Assembly (NCBI GenBank): GCA_963664065.1
Contig: OY760942.1
Span: 310,001-374,000 of the forward strand
From: JABDJL01 sp963664065
GTDB taxonomy: Bacteria > Pseudomonadota > Gammaproteobacteria > Xanthomonadales > SZUA-36
Length of the DNA stretch: 64,000 nt
Direction: 5' to 3'
Part shown: positions 43,752 to 52,066 of the stretch, one piece after another
Layout of the letters: each line of letters begins with the position of its first letter
Numbering within the stretch: the stretch's first letter is position 1
Notes under the pieces: model-generated
Told to the model about the DNA's origin: nothing
What the model saw: only the letters and a program-made list of their open reading frames with translations
The model's database searches: none
Translations under genes and position numbers: made by a program

Positions 43752-45641
43752 ATGCTTGATACTTATTCATACGATGTCATCGTCATCGGTGGCGGACATG
43801 CAGGCACCGAGGCCGCATTGGCTTCGGCGCGCACCGGTGCACGCACGCTTTTGCTCACCCACAGCATCGAAACCGTGGGCCAGATGAGCTGCAACCCGGC
43901 GATTGGCGGGATCGGCAAAGGACACCTGGTTAAAGAAATCGATGCGCTCGGCGGGATTATGGCAAAAGCCGCAGACGCGGCGGGTATTCAATTGCGCACC
44001 TTGAATTCACGAAAAGGACCGGCGGTTCGGGCAACCCGTGCCCAATGTGATCGTAACCTGTACCGGGCCTTTATCAGGAGGGCAGTTGAGAACCAGTTAA
44101 ACCTCAGCCTGTTCCAGCAGGCAGTGGACGACCTGCTGATTGAAAACGGGCACATTGCCGGTTGCCGCACCCGCATGGGCCTGGAATTCCGGGCGCAGCA
44201 GGTAGTGCTTACCACGGGTACATTCCTGGCAGGAAAGATCCATGTCGGGGAAACGCAATACGGCGGCGGCAGGGCAGGAGATCCCGCCTCCAATTCACTG
44301 GCTGCGCGGCTGCGGGAACTGCCGTTTGAAGTTGGCCGGTTGAAAACCGGAACACCACCGCGAATTGATGGCAAAACCGTTGATTTCAGCAGCCTTGAGC
44401 GGCAGCCGGGTGACGATCCCGTGCCGGTGTTTTCCTACATCGGTTCAGCAGATGACCATCCTGAGCAAGTGTGCTGCTGGATTACCCACACCAATGAACG
44501 CACCCATGAATTGATTCGTAAAGCACTGCACCGCTCGCCGATCTACTCGGGCAAGATAGAAGGAACAGGACCGCGTTATTGTCCATCTATCGAGGACAAG
44601 GTCGTACGGTTTGCCGAACGTAATTCTCACCAGATTTTTATCGAGCCTGAGGGCCTGCACACTCAAGAGCTCTACCCGAATGGAATTTCAACCAGCCTGC
44701 CTTATGACGTGCAGATTGATTTTGTGCATTCAATACCGGGATTCGAGAATGCACATATCACGCGGCCTGGTTATGCCATCGAATATGATTTCTTTGACCC
44801 GCGGGGACTCAATGCCAGCCTCGAGACCAGGGCGGTTGAGGGCCTGTTCTTTGCTGGCCAGATCAACGGGACTACCGGATACGAGGAAGCGGCAGCCCAG
44901 GGTCTGATTGCAGGACTGAATGCTGCTCGAAAAGCGCAGAGCCTTAAACCATGGACACCGCGGCGTGACGAGGCCTATGCAGGCGTATTGATTGATGACC
45001 TGACCATCCAGGGCACGCTGGAGCCTTACCGCATGTTTACTTCGCGTGCCGAGTACCGGCTCCATCTGCGCGAAGACAACGCCGATATCAGGCTGACTGC
45101 CAAAGGTCGTGAACTTGGCCTGGTGGATGATTACAGGTGGGATACCTTTAAGCAAAAGCAAGAAGCCGTGGCCGCTGAACAGAATCGGCTGGGTGCTATC
45201 TGGCTGACACCGGACAACGAATTGGGCGCGTCTCTGTTCCGCTCCAACAAGGTTTCACTGAGCAAAGAGTCATGCGCGCTTGATTTGCTCAAGCGTCCGG
45301 AACTGGATTACGCCGCTTTGATGCAGGTGGCCGGGATCGGGCCGGGCGCGACGGATTCAAGTGTGGCTGAACAGGTCGAGGTCCAGGTCAAGTACGCTGG
45401 TTACCTTCAGCGCCAGGCAAGGGAAATCGAGCGCAATCGCCGTAACGAAGGAAAGGCCATACCGCCGGATTTCAACTACTCCTCTGTTCGCGGATTGTCG
45501 TTTGAGCTTGGTGAGAAATTGCAAAAGACCAGGCCTGCAACCATAGGCCAGGCTTCACGGATTCCCGGCATGACACCGGCAGCCATTTCGCTAATGCTGA
45601 TACACCTGAAAAAGCAGGTCAAAAACCGCCAGGTCGCATAA
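43752..45641 (+). CDS. mnmG: tRNA uridine-34 carboxymethylaminomethyl-modifying enzyme MnmG
   Basis: MnmG (GidA) is an FAD protein that, with MnmE, installs cmnm5U at the wobble position of several tRNAs. At 629 residues it is full length. It starts YDVIVIGGGHAGTEAALASA (FAD-binding), and contains MSCNPAIGGIGKGHLVKEID, LTTGTFLAGKIHVGE, GQINGTTGYEEAAAQGLIAG and FTSRAEYRLHLREDNADIRL. ATG 43752 is preferred to the TTG just before it. mnmE and rsmG are not adjacent. Confidence 0.98.
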   Translation: MLDTYSYDVIVIGGGHAGTEAALASARTGARTLLLTHSIETVGQMSCNPAIGGIGKGHLVKEIDALGGIMAKAADAAGIQLRTLNSRKGPAVRATRAQCDRNLYRAFIRRAVENQLNLSLFQQAVDDLLIENGHIAGCRTRMGLEFRAQQVVLTTGTFLAGKIHVGETQYGGGRAGDPASNSLAARLRELPFEVGRLKTGTPPRIDGKTVDFSSLERQPGDDPVPVFSYIGSADDHPEQVCCWITHTNERTHELIRKALHRSPIYSGKIEGTGPRYCPSIEDKVVRFAERNSHQIFIEPEGLHTQELYPNGISTSLPYDVQIDFVHSIPGFENAHITRPGYAIEYDFFDPRGLNASLETRAVEGLFFAGQINGTTGYEEAAAQGLIAGLNAARKAQSLKPWTPRRDEAYAGVLIDDLTIQGTLEPYRMFTSRAEYRLHLREDNADIRLTAKGRELGLVDDYRWDTFKQKQEAVAAEQNRLGAIWLTPDNELGASLFRSNKVSLSKESCALDLLKRPELDYAALMQVAGIGPGATDSSVAEQVEVQVKYAGYLQRQAREIERNRRNEGKAIPPDFNYSSVRGLSFELGEKLQKTRPATIGQASRIPGMTPAAISLMLIHLKKQVKNRQVA

Positions 45642-45719
45642 AATCACGAATTCCGAACGTTAGATTCACAGTTTTTTAACCGGCATTGGATATCCTAGGC
45701 TTGCAAGATGACTGTGCTT

Positions 45720-45777
45720 GGTGCATCGCACCTCTGTACAGGCAGTCCCCGCACTTCTATTGCCTTAGCGATGCACC
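45720..45777 (+). other. Structured intergenic element (long-range hairpin) before the mnmG terminator
   Basis: GGTGCATCGC (45720-45729) is exactly matched in inverted form by GCGATGCACC (45768-45777). The 38-base interior contains the palindrome CTGTACAG and an AGGCA/TGCCT pair, so an RNA could fold into a branched or stacked hairpin. With the terminator that follows, the segment to 45813 looks like a small structured RNA or a structured 3' UTR. I do not recognise it as a known RNA family. Confidence 0.5.
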
Positions 45778-45781
45778 GTTG

Positions 45782-45813
45782 AAAACCCCGGTATCATTAC
45801 CGGGGTTTTTTTA
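45782..45813 (+). terminator. Rho-independent terminator downstream of mnmG
   Basis: AAAACCCCGGTA (45782-45793), loop TCAT, TACCGGGGTTTT (45798-45809) and further T residues: a perfect twelve-pair stem. Confidence 0.94.
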
Positions 45814-45829
45814 ATTGAAGGAACATATC

Positions 45830-46453
45830 TTGATTGACGATTTTTATACGCTTTACGGTGATCACCGCTCAGGTAACTGCTACAAGGTTGTACAGATTCT
45901 TTCTCACACGGGACGGGAGTTCGAGTGGGTGGAAACCGACGTGCTCAAACAGGAAACCCGCAGCGCGGCGTTCCTGACCGACAATCCGAATGGGAAGGTG
46001 CCCCTGTTGAAATTTTCCGATGGCAGATGCCTGGCTGAATCCAACGCAATGTTGATTCACCTCGCGGAAGGCACCCGGTATCTGCCGGACGACAGTTATC
46101 AAAGGGCGCTGGTTTACCAGTGGCTGTTTTTCGAACAGTATAGCCATGAGCCGTACATCGCGGTTTTACGTTTCCTTCTGCATTTTGATCATGGGCTGGT
46201 GCCTGGCGCTGCGCGGATTGCGATGTTGAAAGAAAAGGGCGAGCAGGCCCTGGGTGTTATGGACAAGGTGTTGTCTGACCAGGATTTTATTGCAGGTGAT
46301 GAGTATACGATTGCCGATATTGCGCTGTTTGCCTACACCCATGTTGCGGCTGACGGAGGTTTCGATATTGGCAATTGGCCGGCGGTTACCGCCTGGCTTT
46401 CCAGGACTTCCTGCATAAGCGGACATTTCGATATGCTGGATATGCCGCTTTGA
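45830..46453 (+). CDS. Glutathione S-transferase family protein
   Basis: A 207-residue GST-like protein. The thioredoxin-like N-terminal domain has FYTLYGDHRSGNCYKVVQIL, the cis-proline motif NPNGKVPLLKF and the glutathione-binding LAESNAMLIHLAEGTRYLP; the helical C-terminal domain ends with ADIALFAYTHVAADGGFDIG. TTG 45830 is chosen because AAGGA lies seven bases upstream; TTG 45815 is also open. The substrate is unknown. The next gene, also of a glutathione-linked family, overlaps its stop by four bases. Confidence 0.88.
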   Translation: MIDDFYTLYGDHRSGNCYKVVQILSHTGREFEWVETDVLKQETRSAAFLTDNPNGKVPLLKFSDGRCLAESNAMLIHLAEGTRYLPDDSYQRALVYQWLFFEQYSHEPYIAVLRFLLHFDHGLVPGAARIAMLKEKGEQALGVMDKVLSDQDFIAGDEYTIADIALFAYTHVAADGGFDIGNWPAVTAWLSRTSCISGHFDMLDMPL

Positions 46454-46869
46454 TTCTGACTGGAAAGTGCCACTGCGGGGCAATTCGTTACGAAATGAAT
46501 TGGCCAGATGAAGCAGGAGTGATTCCTGCCCGGCGCTGTACCTGCAGTTATTGCACTCGTTTCAAAGGCACCTGGACTTCGCACCCCGAAGCCCACTTGG
46601 AGATCGTAACCGATAAACAATCAAGGCCCGGACGATACCGGTTCGGAACGAAAACCGCGAATTTCCTGTTTTGCAGCCGCTGCGGTGTGACCGTAGCAGC
46701 CGTTTGCGAAATCAAAGGTGATATCAAAGCCGTAATCAATATTGCAACACTTGATGGCCGCGATCTGCTTGCTTTTGACCACACCGACAGCGACTTCGAT
46801 GGTGAGTCAACGGAGCAACGACTGAACAGGCGCATGGCGCGATGGATCGGGCGGGTAAAAATCAGCTGA
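46450..46869 (+). CDS. GFA/CENP-V-like zinc protein
   Basis: A 139-residue protein of the Gfa family (glutathione-dependent formaldehyde-activating enzyme-like, though for most members the reaction is unproven). Zinc-binding cysteines are seen in LTGKCHCGAIRYEMN, RCTCSYCTRFKGTW and FLFCSRCGVTVAAVC. There is no ATG; TTG 46450 overlaps the GST stop and gives the usual family start. The overlap with GST supports a joint glutathione-linked role, which is inference. Confidence 0.85.
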   Translation: MILTGKCHCGAIRYEMNWPDEAGVIPARRCTCSYCTRFKGTWTSHPEAHLEIVTDKQSRPGRYRFGTKTANFLFCSRCGVTVAAVCEIKGDIKAVINIATLDGRDLLAFDHTDSDFDGESTEQRLNRRMARWIGRVKIS

Positions 46870-46953
46870 GAGTCACGTTTCCCAAACGTCAATAAGATAG
46901 AATTAGTCGCTTGCAACGTCGCATGATTCGAACATCCAGAAAAGGCAAATAAA

Positions 46954-48633
46954 GTGAGCAACGACGAGCCGGTAAAGACAACTAATTTCATAAGAAATAT
47001 CGTGATCCGGGACCTGGAATCCGGAAAACATGAAACGATTGTGACCCGGTTCCCTCCCGAGCCAAACGGGCATCTGCACATTGGGCATGCCAAGTCTATT
47101 TGCCTGAATTTTGGGCTTGCCGAAGAATTTAACGGCACGACCAACCTTCGTTTTGATGACACGAATCCCCTTAAAGAAAGTGAGGATTACGCTCAGGCAA
47201 TCATGGAAGACGTGCGTTGGCTGGGTTTTGAATGGCAGGAACTGAGAAACGCCTCTGATTATTTCCCGCAACTTTACGATTACGCCATGCACCTGGTAAA
47301 AGAGGGCAAGGCTTACGTGGACAGCCAGAGTGCGGAGGAAATCAGCGCGGGCCGGGGGACCCTGACCGAAGCAGGTGCAAACAGCCCGTATCGCGAGCGG
47401 CCCCGTGAGGAAAATCTCGAGCTCTTTCAGCGCATGAAGGCTGGAGAATTCAAAGACGGATTGCACGTATTGCGCGCGAAAATCGATATGTCCTCGCCCA
47501 ATATCAATATGCGCGACCCGGTTATTTACCGCATTCGAAATGTACCGCATCACAAGACTGGAGACGAGTGGCACATCTATCCCATGTACGACTGGGCGCA
47601 CGGCATTTCCGACGCGATCGAAGGCATTACGCATTCCCTTTGCACTCTTGAATTTGAAGATCACAGGCCCCTGTACGACTGGTTTCTCGAAAATATTCCG
47701 ACGCCTTGTCATCCGCGTCAGATCGAATTCGCACGCGGTAACCTCGACTACACGGTCATGAGCAAACGCAAACTTCTGCAACTGGTCGAAGAGGGGCATG
47801 TCTCGGCCTGGGATGACCCCCGCATGCCTACCATTGCGGGCTTGCGCCGCAGGGGGTACACGCCTGAGTCCATCCGCAATTTCTGGAAGGAACTGGGAAT
47901 ATCAAAATCTGAGAGTATTATTGAATTGGGCGTGTTGGAGAACGCGGTGCGTAATGACCTCAATGAGCGCGCTCCGCGCGGCATGGCCGTACTGGATCCG
48001 CTCAAGGTGGTTCTCACCAATTATCCGGACGCTGAGACCGAGTGGCTCGAGGCTGCCGTGCACCCGCAAAATCCGAAAATGGGTACGCGTAAAGTTCCCT
48101 TGAGCCGCGAACTGTGGGTTGAACGGTCAGACTTCATGGAGAATCCGCCACGAAAGTTTTTCCGGCTCAGGCCGGGAGGCGAAGTACGATTGCGCAACGC
48201 TTTCATTATTTGCTGCGATGAAGTGATCAAGAATGTAGAAGGTGAGGTGACCGAATTGAGATGCAGTTTTGATCCCGAATCCCGCAGCGGTCTGCCGGGT
48301 GCATCCCGAAAGGTCAAGGGAACCATTCACTGGGTTTCAGCGGTGCATGGCGTCACCGCGGAGCTTCGGCTTTATGATCGTCTGTTTACTGTACCGAACC
48401 CGCTGGCCGACAAGGAGAGGGATTTTATCGAGTTCATTAACCCGGATTCCCTGAAAGTCGTCACGGATGCGGTCATTGAACCTTCTATTGCAGCAGGGAC
48501 GGCCGGGGATTTTTTCCAGTTTGAGCGGACCGGCTATTTTGTCCATGATGAACAGTCCGAAGATTCGGATAACCCGGTCCTCAACAGGACAGTAACCCTA
48601 AGGGATTCATGGGCTAAAGTGAATCGGGGCTAA
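46954..48633 (+). CDS. glnS: Glutaminyl-tRNA synthetase
   Basis: A class I aminoacyl-tRNA synthetase that charges tRNA-Gln directly. The 559-residue product has the HIGH-type motif FPPEPNGHLHIGHAKSICLN, the segment LRFDDTNPLKESEDYAQAI, the KMSKS-equivalent VMSKRKLLQL and two beta-barrel anticodon-binding domains in the last 220 residues. GTG 46954 is the start, with AAAGG upstream. It distinguishes this organism from those that use the GatCAB amidotransferase for Gln-tRNA. Confidence 0.98.
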   Translation: MSNDEPVKTTNFIRNIVIRDLESGKHETIVTRFPPEPNGHLHIGHAKSICLNFGLAEEFNGTTNLRFDDTNPLKESEDYAQAIMEDVRWLGFEWQELRNASDYFPQLYDYAMHLVKEGKAYVDSQSAEEISAGRGTLTEAGANSPYRERPREENLELFQRMKAGEFKDGLHVLRAKIDMSSPNINMRDPVIYRIRNVPHHKTGDEWHIYPMYDWAHGISDAIEGITHSLCTLEFEDHRPLYDWFLENIPTPCHPRQIEFARGNLDYTVMSKRKLLQLVEEGHVSAWDDPRMPTIAGLRRRGYTPESIRNFWKELGISKSESIIELGVLENAVRNDLNERAPRGMAVLDPLKVVLTNYPDAETEWLEAAVHPQNPKMGTRKVPLSRELWVERSDFMENPPRKFFRLRPGGEVRLRNAFIICCDEVIKNVEGEVTELRCSFDPESRSGLPGASRKVKGTIHWVSAVHGVTAELRLYDRLFTVPNPLADKERDFIEFINPDSLKVVTDAVIEPSIAAGTAGDFFQFERTGYFVHDEQSEDSDNPVLNRTVTLRDSWAKVNRG

Positions 48634-48730
48634 GCCTCTCCGGTAAAGAATATTACTAGAGGCACGTACCCGGTTCGCCATCATTTGCTAGACTTGGACC
48701 ATTGTTTTTTGGCTTGCGTTGGAGGTTTTT

Positions 48731-49312
48731 ATGGGTTGGTTTTTTCTTGCACTCATCGTTGGTGCGGTGCTGTTTGCGATTTCTATCTACAATCGCCTGG
48801 TTGCCGGGCGAAACCGGTTTAAGAATGCATTCGCACAGATCGATGTACAGCTAACGCGGCGGCATGACCTGATTCCAAACCTGGTCGAGACCGCCAAGGG
48901 TTACATGGCCCATGAGCGTGAGACCCTGGAAGCAGTGATCAACGCGCGAAATACGGCAGTTGCGGGCCTGAAAAATGCGGCGGCTGACCCCTCAAACCCC
49001 GAAGCCATGAAAAACCTGGCACAGGCTGAACAGGGGCTGTCCGGTGCACTGGGCAGGCTGTTCGCTTTATCGGAAGCCTACCCCGACCTGAAGGCGAACG
49101 AGAACATGATGCAACTCTCCGAGGAGTTAACCACCACGGAAAACAAGGTTGCATTCGCACGCCAGGCTTACAATGACAGCGTGATGCAATACAACACGCT
49201 GCGTGAATCATTCCCGAACAATTTCTTTGCAGGATGGTTCAGCTTCCTGGCAGCGGAAATGCTGGAAATCGAGGACGAAGTCAAGCGTGAAGCGCCGGAA
49301 GTTTCATTCTGA
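48731..49312 (+). CDS. lemA: LemA-family membrane protein
   Basis: A 193-residue protein with one N-terminal membrane helix (WFFLALIVGAVLFAISIYN) and a periplasmic helical domain. The family signature is DVQLTRRHDLIPNLVETAKG, and the end EVKREAPEVSF is also typical. ATG 48731 follows GGAGG by five bases. Its partner M48 protease lies 71 bases downstream, an arrangement widely conserved though of unclear function. Confidence 0.94.
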   Translation: MGWFFLALIVGAVLFAISIYNRLVAGRNRFKNAFAQIDVQLTRRHDLIPNLVETAKGYMAHERETLEAVINARNTAVAGLKNAAADPSNPEAMKNLAQAEQGLSGALGRLFALSEAYPDLKANENMMQLSEELTTTENKVAFARQAYNDSVMQYNTLRESFPNNFFAGWFSFLAAEMLEIEDEVKREAPEVSF

Positions 49313-49383
49313 CAAGCCCCGCGATCAATGGTTGAATCAGGGAGTTCGGCGAACAGTCGGGCGCACCTGTTTATAAAAACAGA

Positions 49384-51321
49384 GTGAATTTTTTCGAACA
49401 CCAGGACCACGCCCGGCGCCAGACGCGCTGGTTGGTGGTCCTTTTTATTCTCGCTGTACTTGCAATCATCGTGGCAGTGGATTTTGCCCTGTTACTGGCA
49501 TTTGGCCTTTCCGGTGTGGAGCCGGGTACGCCTGTGTTCTCGGCCCGGATACTGACGTCCAACCTGTCATTGCTGGCAGGCGGAGCAGCAGCCACCGGTT
49601 CAGTAATAGGCCTGGCAAGCCTGTTCAAAACCGCGTCCCTTCGCGGCGGTGGCGGAAAAGTAGCACGGGATCTTGGCGGTACACTGGTTGACGCCGATGC
49701 CCGGGACCCCCTGCGCCGCCGTCTGCACAACGTGGTTGAGGAAATAGCGCTGGCATCGGGTGTCCCTGTTCCTGAGGTTTACGTGCTGGAACAGGAATCA
49801 GGCATCAATGCCTTCGCGGCCGGCTTTACGCCCTCGGACGCGGCGGTCGCGGTGACACGAGGGGCAATGGAAAAACTGAGCCGCAGTGAATTGCAGGGTG
49901 TGATTGCGCACGAGTTCAGCCACATTTTCAACGGTGATATGCGTTTGAATATCCGCCTGATGGGGTTCCTGTTCGGTATTCTGCTGCTGGCGCTGATCGG
50001 ACGTCGCGTGCTGCACAGTGCACGCTATATGGGCCGCTCCCGGGACAGCGGCGGTGGCGCAATTATTATCATCGCGATCACGCTGACCCTGGTCGGCTAT
50101 ATCGGCTTGTTTTTCGGTCGCTGGATCAAATCAGCAGTGTCCCGTCAACGCGAATACCTGGCCGATGCCTCGGCTGTGCAGTTCACTCGGGACCCTGACG
50201 GCATATCCGGCGCCTTGAAAAAAATTGCGATTTACAGCGAAGCCTCCTACCTGGATGTCGAGTCGGAAGAAGTGGGCCATATGCTGTTTGGTTCGGGCCA
50301 GAAAATGAATCTGTTTGCCACCCATCCGCCTTTGACAGAGCGAATTCAGCGTATCGACCCTTCATTCCGGGAAGAGGAACTCGAAACCATCTCCAGGCGA
50401 ATTCAACGCGATGAAAGCCGGCAGGCAAAACGCCAGGCAGATCTTGCTGCCGCTGAAGAGAAATCTAGAGGCAGCGCAGGGGCTGAAATTTTTGATGCAG
50501 GCCGTTTCATGGAACAAATCGGCAGTCCGCAATGGGATCGCCTGTTGATGGCAACAGCGGTTGCGGCCTCGATCCCGGAAGCTGTGAAATCAGCTGCACA
50601 TTCTGCGGACTGGGCGCCTGAAGTGCTGTTTTACACCCTGCTGGACAGTAATCCCGAACTACGGGAACAGCAAATGCTGATCATCGCACAGCGCATGGGA
50701 AGTGACAGCGACACCCGGGTGCGCGGCCTGGTCGGTGCTGCAGACGAACTTAAGCCGGAGCAAAGACTGCCATTGGTGGAATTGGCCTTACCCTTGCTCA
50801 AGCGGCATCCGCCTGACTTTGTGCAAAAGGTTTTGGAAACCATCAATGAACTGATCCATGCCGATGGACGTGTCGATGTTTTTGAATATTTGCTGGCCCG
50901 TGGTGTTTCACAGTACCTGTGGGAATCGATGAATCCCCAGTCTGTTCGTAATTCCGGCCGGAAAAAACTGGCGGGACTCGTGCAGGAGGCCGTCATGGTC
51001 GTCGCGATACTCGCCCGTCACGGCCACCAGACGGAAGCCGGGGTTCAGCAGGCCTTCGACAAAGGAGTGTCCCAATTCGGATTCGGGACGGTGCCCTCCA
51101 TGCTTGCGACCGGTGACTGGATAAAATCTCTGGATGAATCTTTGGCAAAACTGGACAAATTAAGGATGGCGGATAAGGAAATCCTGGTCAGGTCACTGAT
51201 CGAGACTGTCACCGCAGATGGCAACCTGGTTGCCGAGGAACTGGAACTGCTGCGGGCAGTCTGTACCATGCTGCATGTTCCGGTACCTATCATTCCCGCA
51301 GAAACAACTGATCGCAGCTAA
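49384..51321 (+). CDS. Membrane-bound M48-family zinc metalloprotease with C-terminal extension
   Basis: A 645-residue protein. Four hydrophobic segments (about 17-40, 58-80, 190-205, 222-245) surround the catalytic zinc motif HEFSH (176-180) in LQGVIAHEFSHIFNGDMRLN; the third ligand is in REYLADASAVQFTRDPDGIS. HtpX itself ends near residue 290; here about 300 more residues follow, with a helical TerB-like look (LDKLRMADKEILVRSLIETV near the end). It begins with GTG 49384. Paired with lemA, it may serve membrane or envelope quality control. Confidence 0.9.
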   Translation: MNFFEHQDHARRQTRWLVVLFILAVLAIIVAVDFALLLAFGLSGVEPGTPVFSARILTSNLSLLAGGAAATGSVIGLASLFKTASLRGGGGKVARDLGGTLVDADARDPLRRRLHNVVEEIALASGVPVPEVYVLEQESGINAFAAGFTPSDAAVAVTRGAMEKLSRSELQGVIAHEFSHIFNGDMRLNIRLMGFLFGILLLALIGRRVLHSARYMGRSRDSGGGAIIIIAITLTLVGYIGLFFGRWIKSAVSRQREYLADASAVQFTRDPDGISGALKKIAIYSEASYLDVESEEVGHMLFGSGQKMNLFATHPPLTERIQRIDPSFREEELETISRRIQRDESRQAKRQADLAAAEEKSRGSAGAEIFDAGRFMEQIGSPQWDRLLMATAVAASIPEAVKSAAHSADWAPEVLFYTLLDSNPELREQQMLIIAQRMGSDSDTRVRGLVGAADELKPEQRLPLVELALPLLKRHPPDFVQKVLETINELIHADGRVDVFEYLLARGVSQYLWESMNPQSVRNSGRKKLAGLVQEAVMVVAILARHGHQTEAGVQQAFDKGVSQFGFGTVPSMLATGDWIKSLDESLAKLDKLRMADKEILVRSLIETVTADGNLVAEELELLRAVCTMLHVPVPIIPAETTDRS

Positions 51322-51343
51322 AGCACAGCTAATCGGATAATGG

Positions 51344-51372
51344 TTTCCATGGCCCCTTTTGGGCGTTATAGT
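51344..51372 (+). promoter_or_regulatory. Sigma-70-like promoter of the TetR-RND operon
   Basis: TTTCCA (51344-51349) and TATAGT (51367-51372) with 17 bases between. The operator palindrome begins in the last base of the -10. Confidence 0.6.
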
Positions 51373-51391
51373 TGATTGATCGATCAATCAA
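51372..51391. promoter_or_regulatory. Perfect 20-base palindromic operator
   Basis: TTGATTGATCGATCAATCAA is a perfect inverted repeat, placed 39 bases before the TetR gene and touching its -10 box. It is the likely binding site of that TetR dimer pair, giving autoregulation of the operon. Confidence 0.85.
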
Positions 51392-51430
51392 GACCGGAAG
51401 CCTTAGTTTGTACCGCCTGGAACATATTGC

Positions 51431-52045
51431 ATGAATACCCGGGAACGAATCCTCGAAACGGCCTCCCGGCTTTTTCATGAGCAGGGCTATGCTGCCACCG
51501 GTGTCGCAACAATTTTGCGCGAGGCAAACGTTAATTCCGGCAGCCTTTATCATTTCTTTTCCAGCAAAGATGCGCTGCTGGAAGGCGTATTACGCTGGTA
51601 CCTTGAACGGCTATATCCGGAAATTATGCTACCAATGGAGGAAGCGGAGCCAGACCCGATCAGGAGAGTACTCGGCCTGGGCGACTGGTATCGCGGATTT
51701 CTGCTTGAGAACGATTGTCGCCTTGGCTGCCCGGTTGGCAACCTGGCGCTTGAAGTATCTGACACACATCCTGAAATAAAACACCTGCTAAATGAGAATT
51801 TCAGGAACTGGACGAAAATTATTCACGGCTGGTTGCTTGAAGCAGGAGAACGGTTACCGGTTGAGCTTGACCGCCAAGAGCTGGCAGCATTTGTATTAAC
51901 GGTAATTGAAGGTGGCATTATGCAGGCGCGTGCGGCGGGAGAAGTGCGACCTTTCGATCAATCAGTCAAGCAATTACACGCCTATATCCGCGCCCTGGAA
52001 TCGCAGGCGGCACATATGCCGGCACCCATGGCACAAACAGCCTGA
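51431..52045 (+). CDS. TetR-family transcriptional repressor
   Basis: A 204-residue regulator. The N-terminal HTH is ILETASRLFHEQGYAATGVA, then NVNSGSLYHFFSSKDALLEG; the C-terminal ligand domain contains DCRLGCPVGNLALEVSDTHP, seen in many AcrR/NemR-like members. Two cysteines in that segment could be redox- or electrophile-sensing, as in NemR, but this is speculation. It sits just upstream of an RND pump, which it probably represses. Confidence 0.92.
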   Translation: MNTRERILETASRLFHEQGYAATGVATILREANVNSGSLYHFFSSKDALLEGVLRWYLERLYPEIMLPMEEAEPDPIRRVLGLGDWYRGFLLENDCRLGCPVGNLALEVSDTHPEIKHLLNENFRNWTKIIHGWLLEAGERLPVELDRQELAAFVLTVIEGGIMQARAAGEVRPFDQSVKQLHAYIRALESQAAHMPAPMAQTA

Positions 52046-52066
52046 AACAGGAACAGGACAGATACA

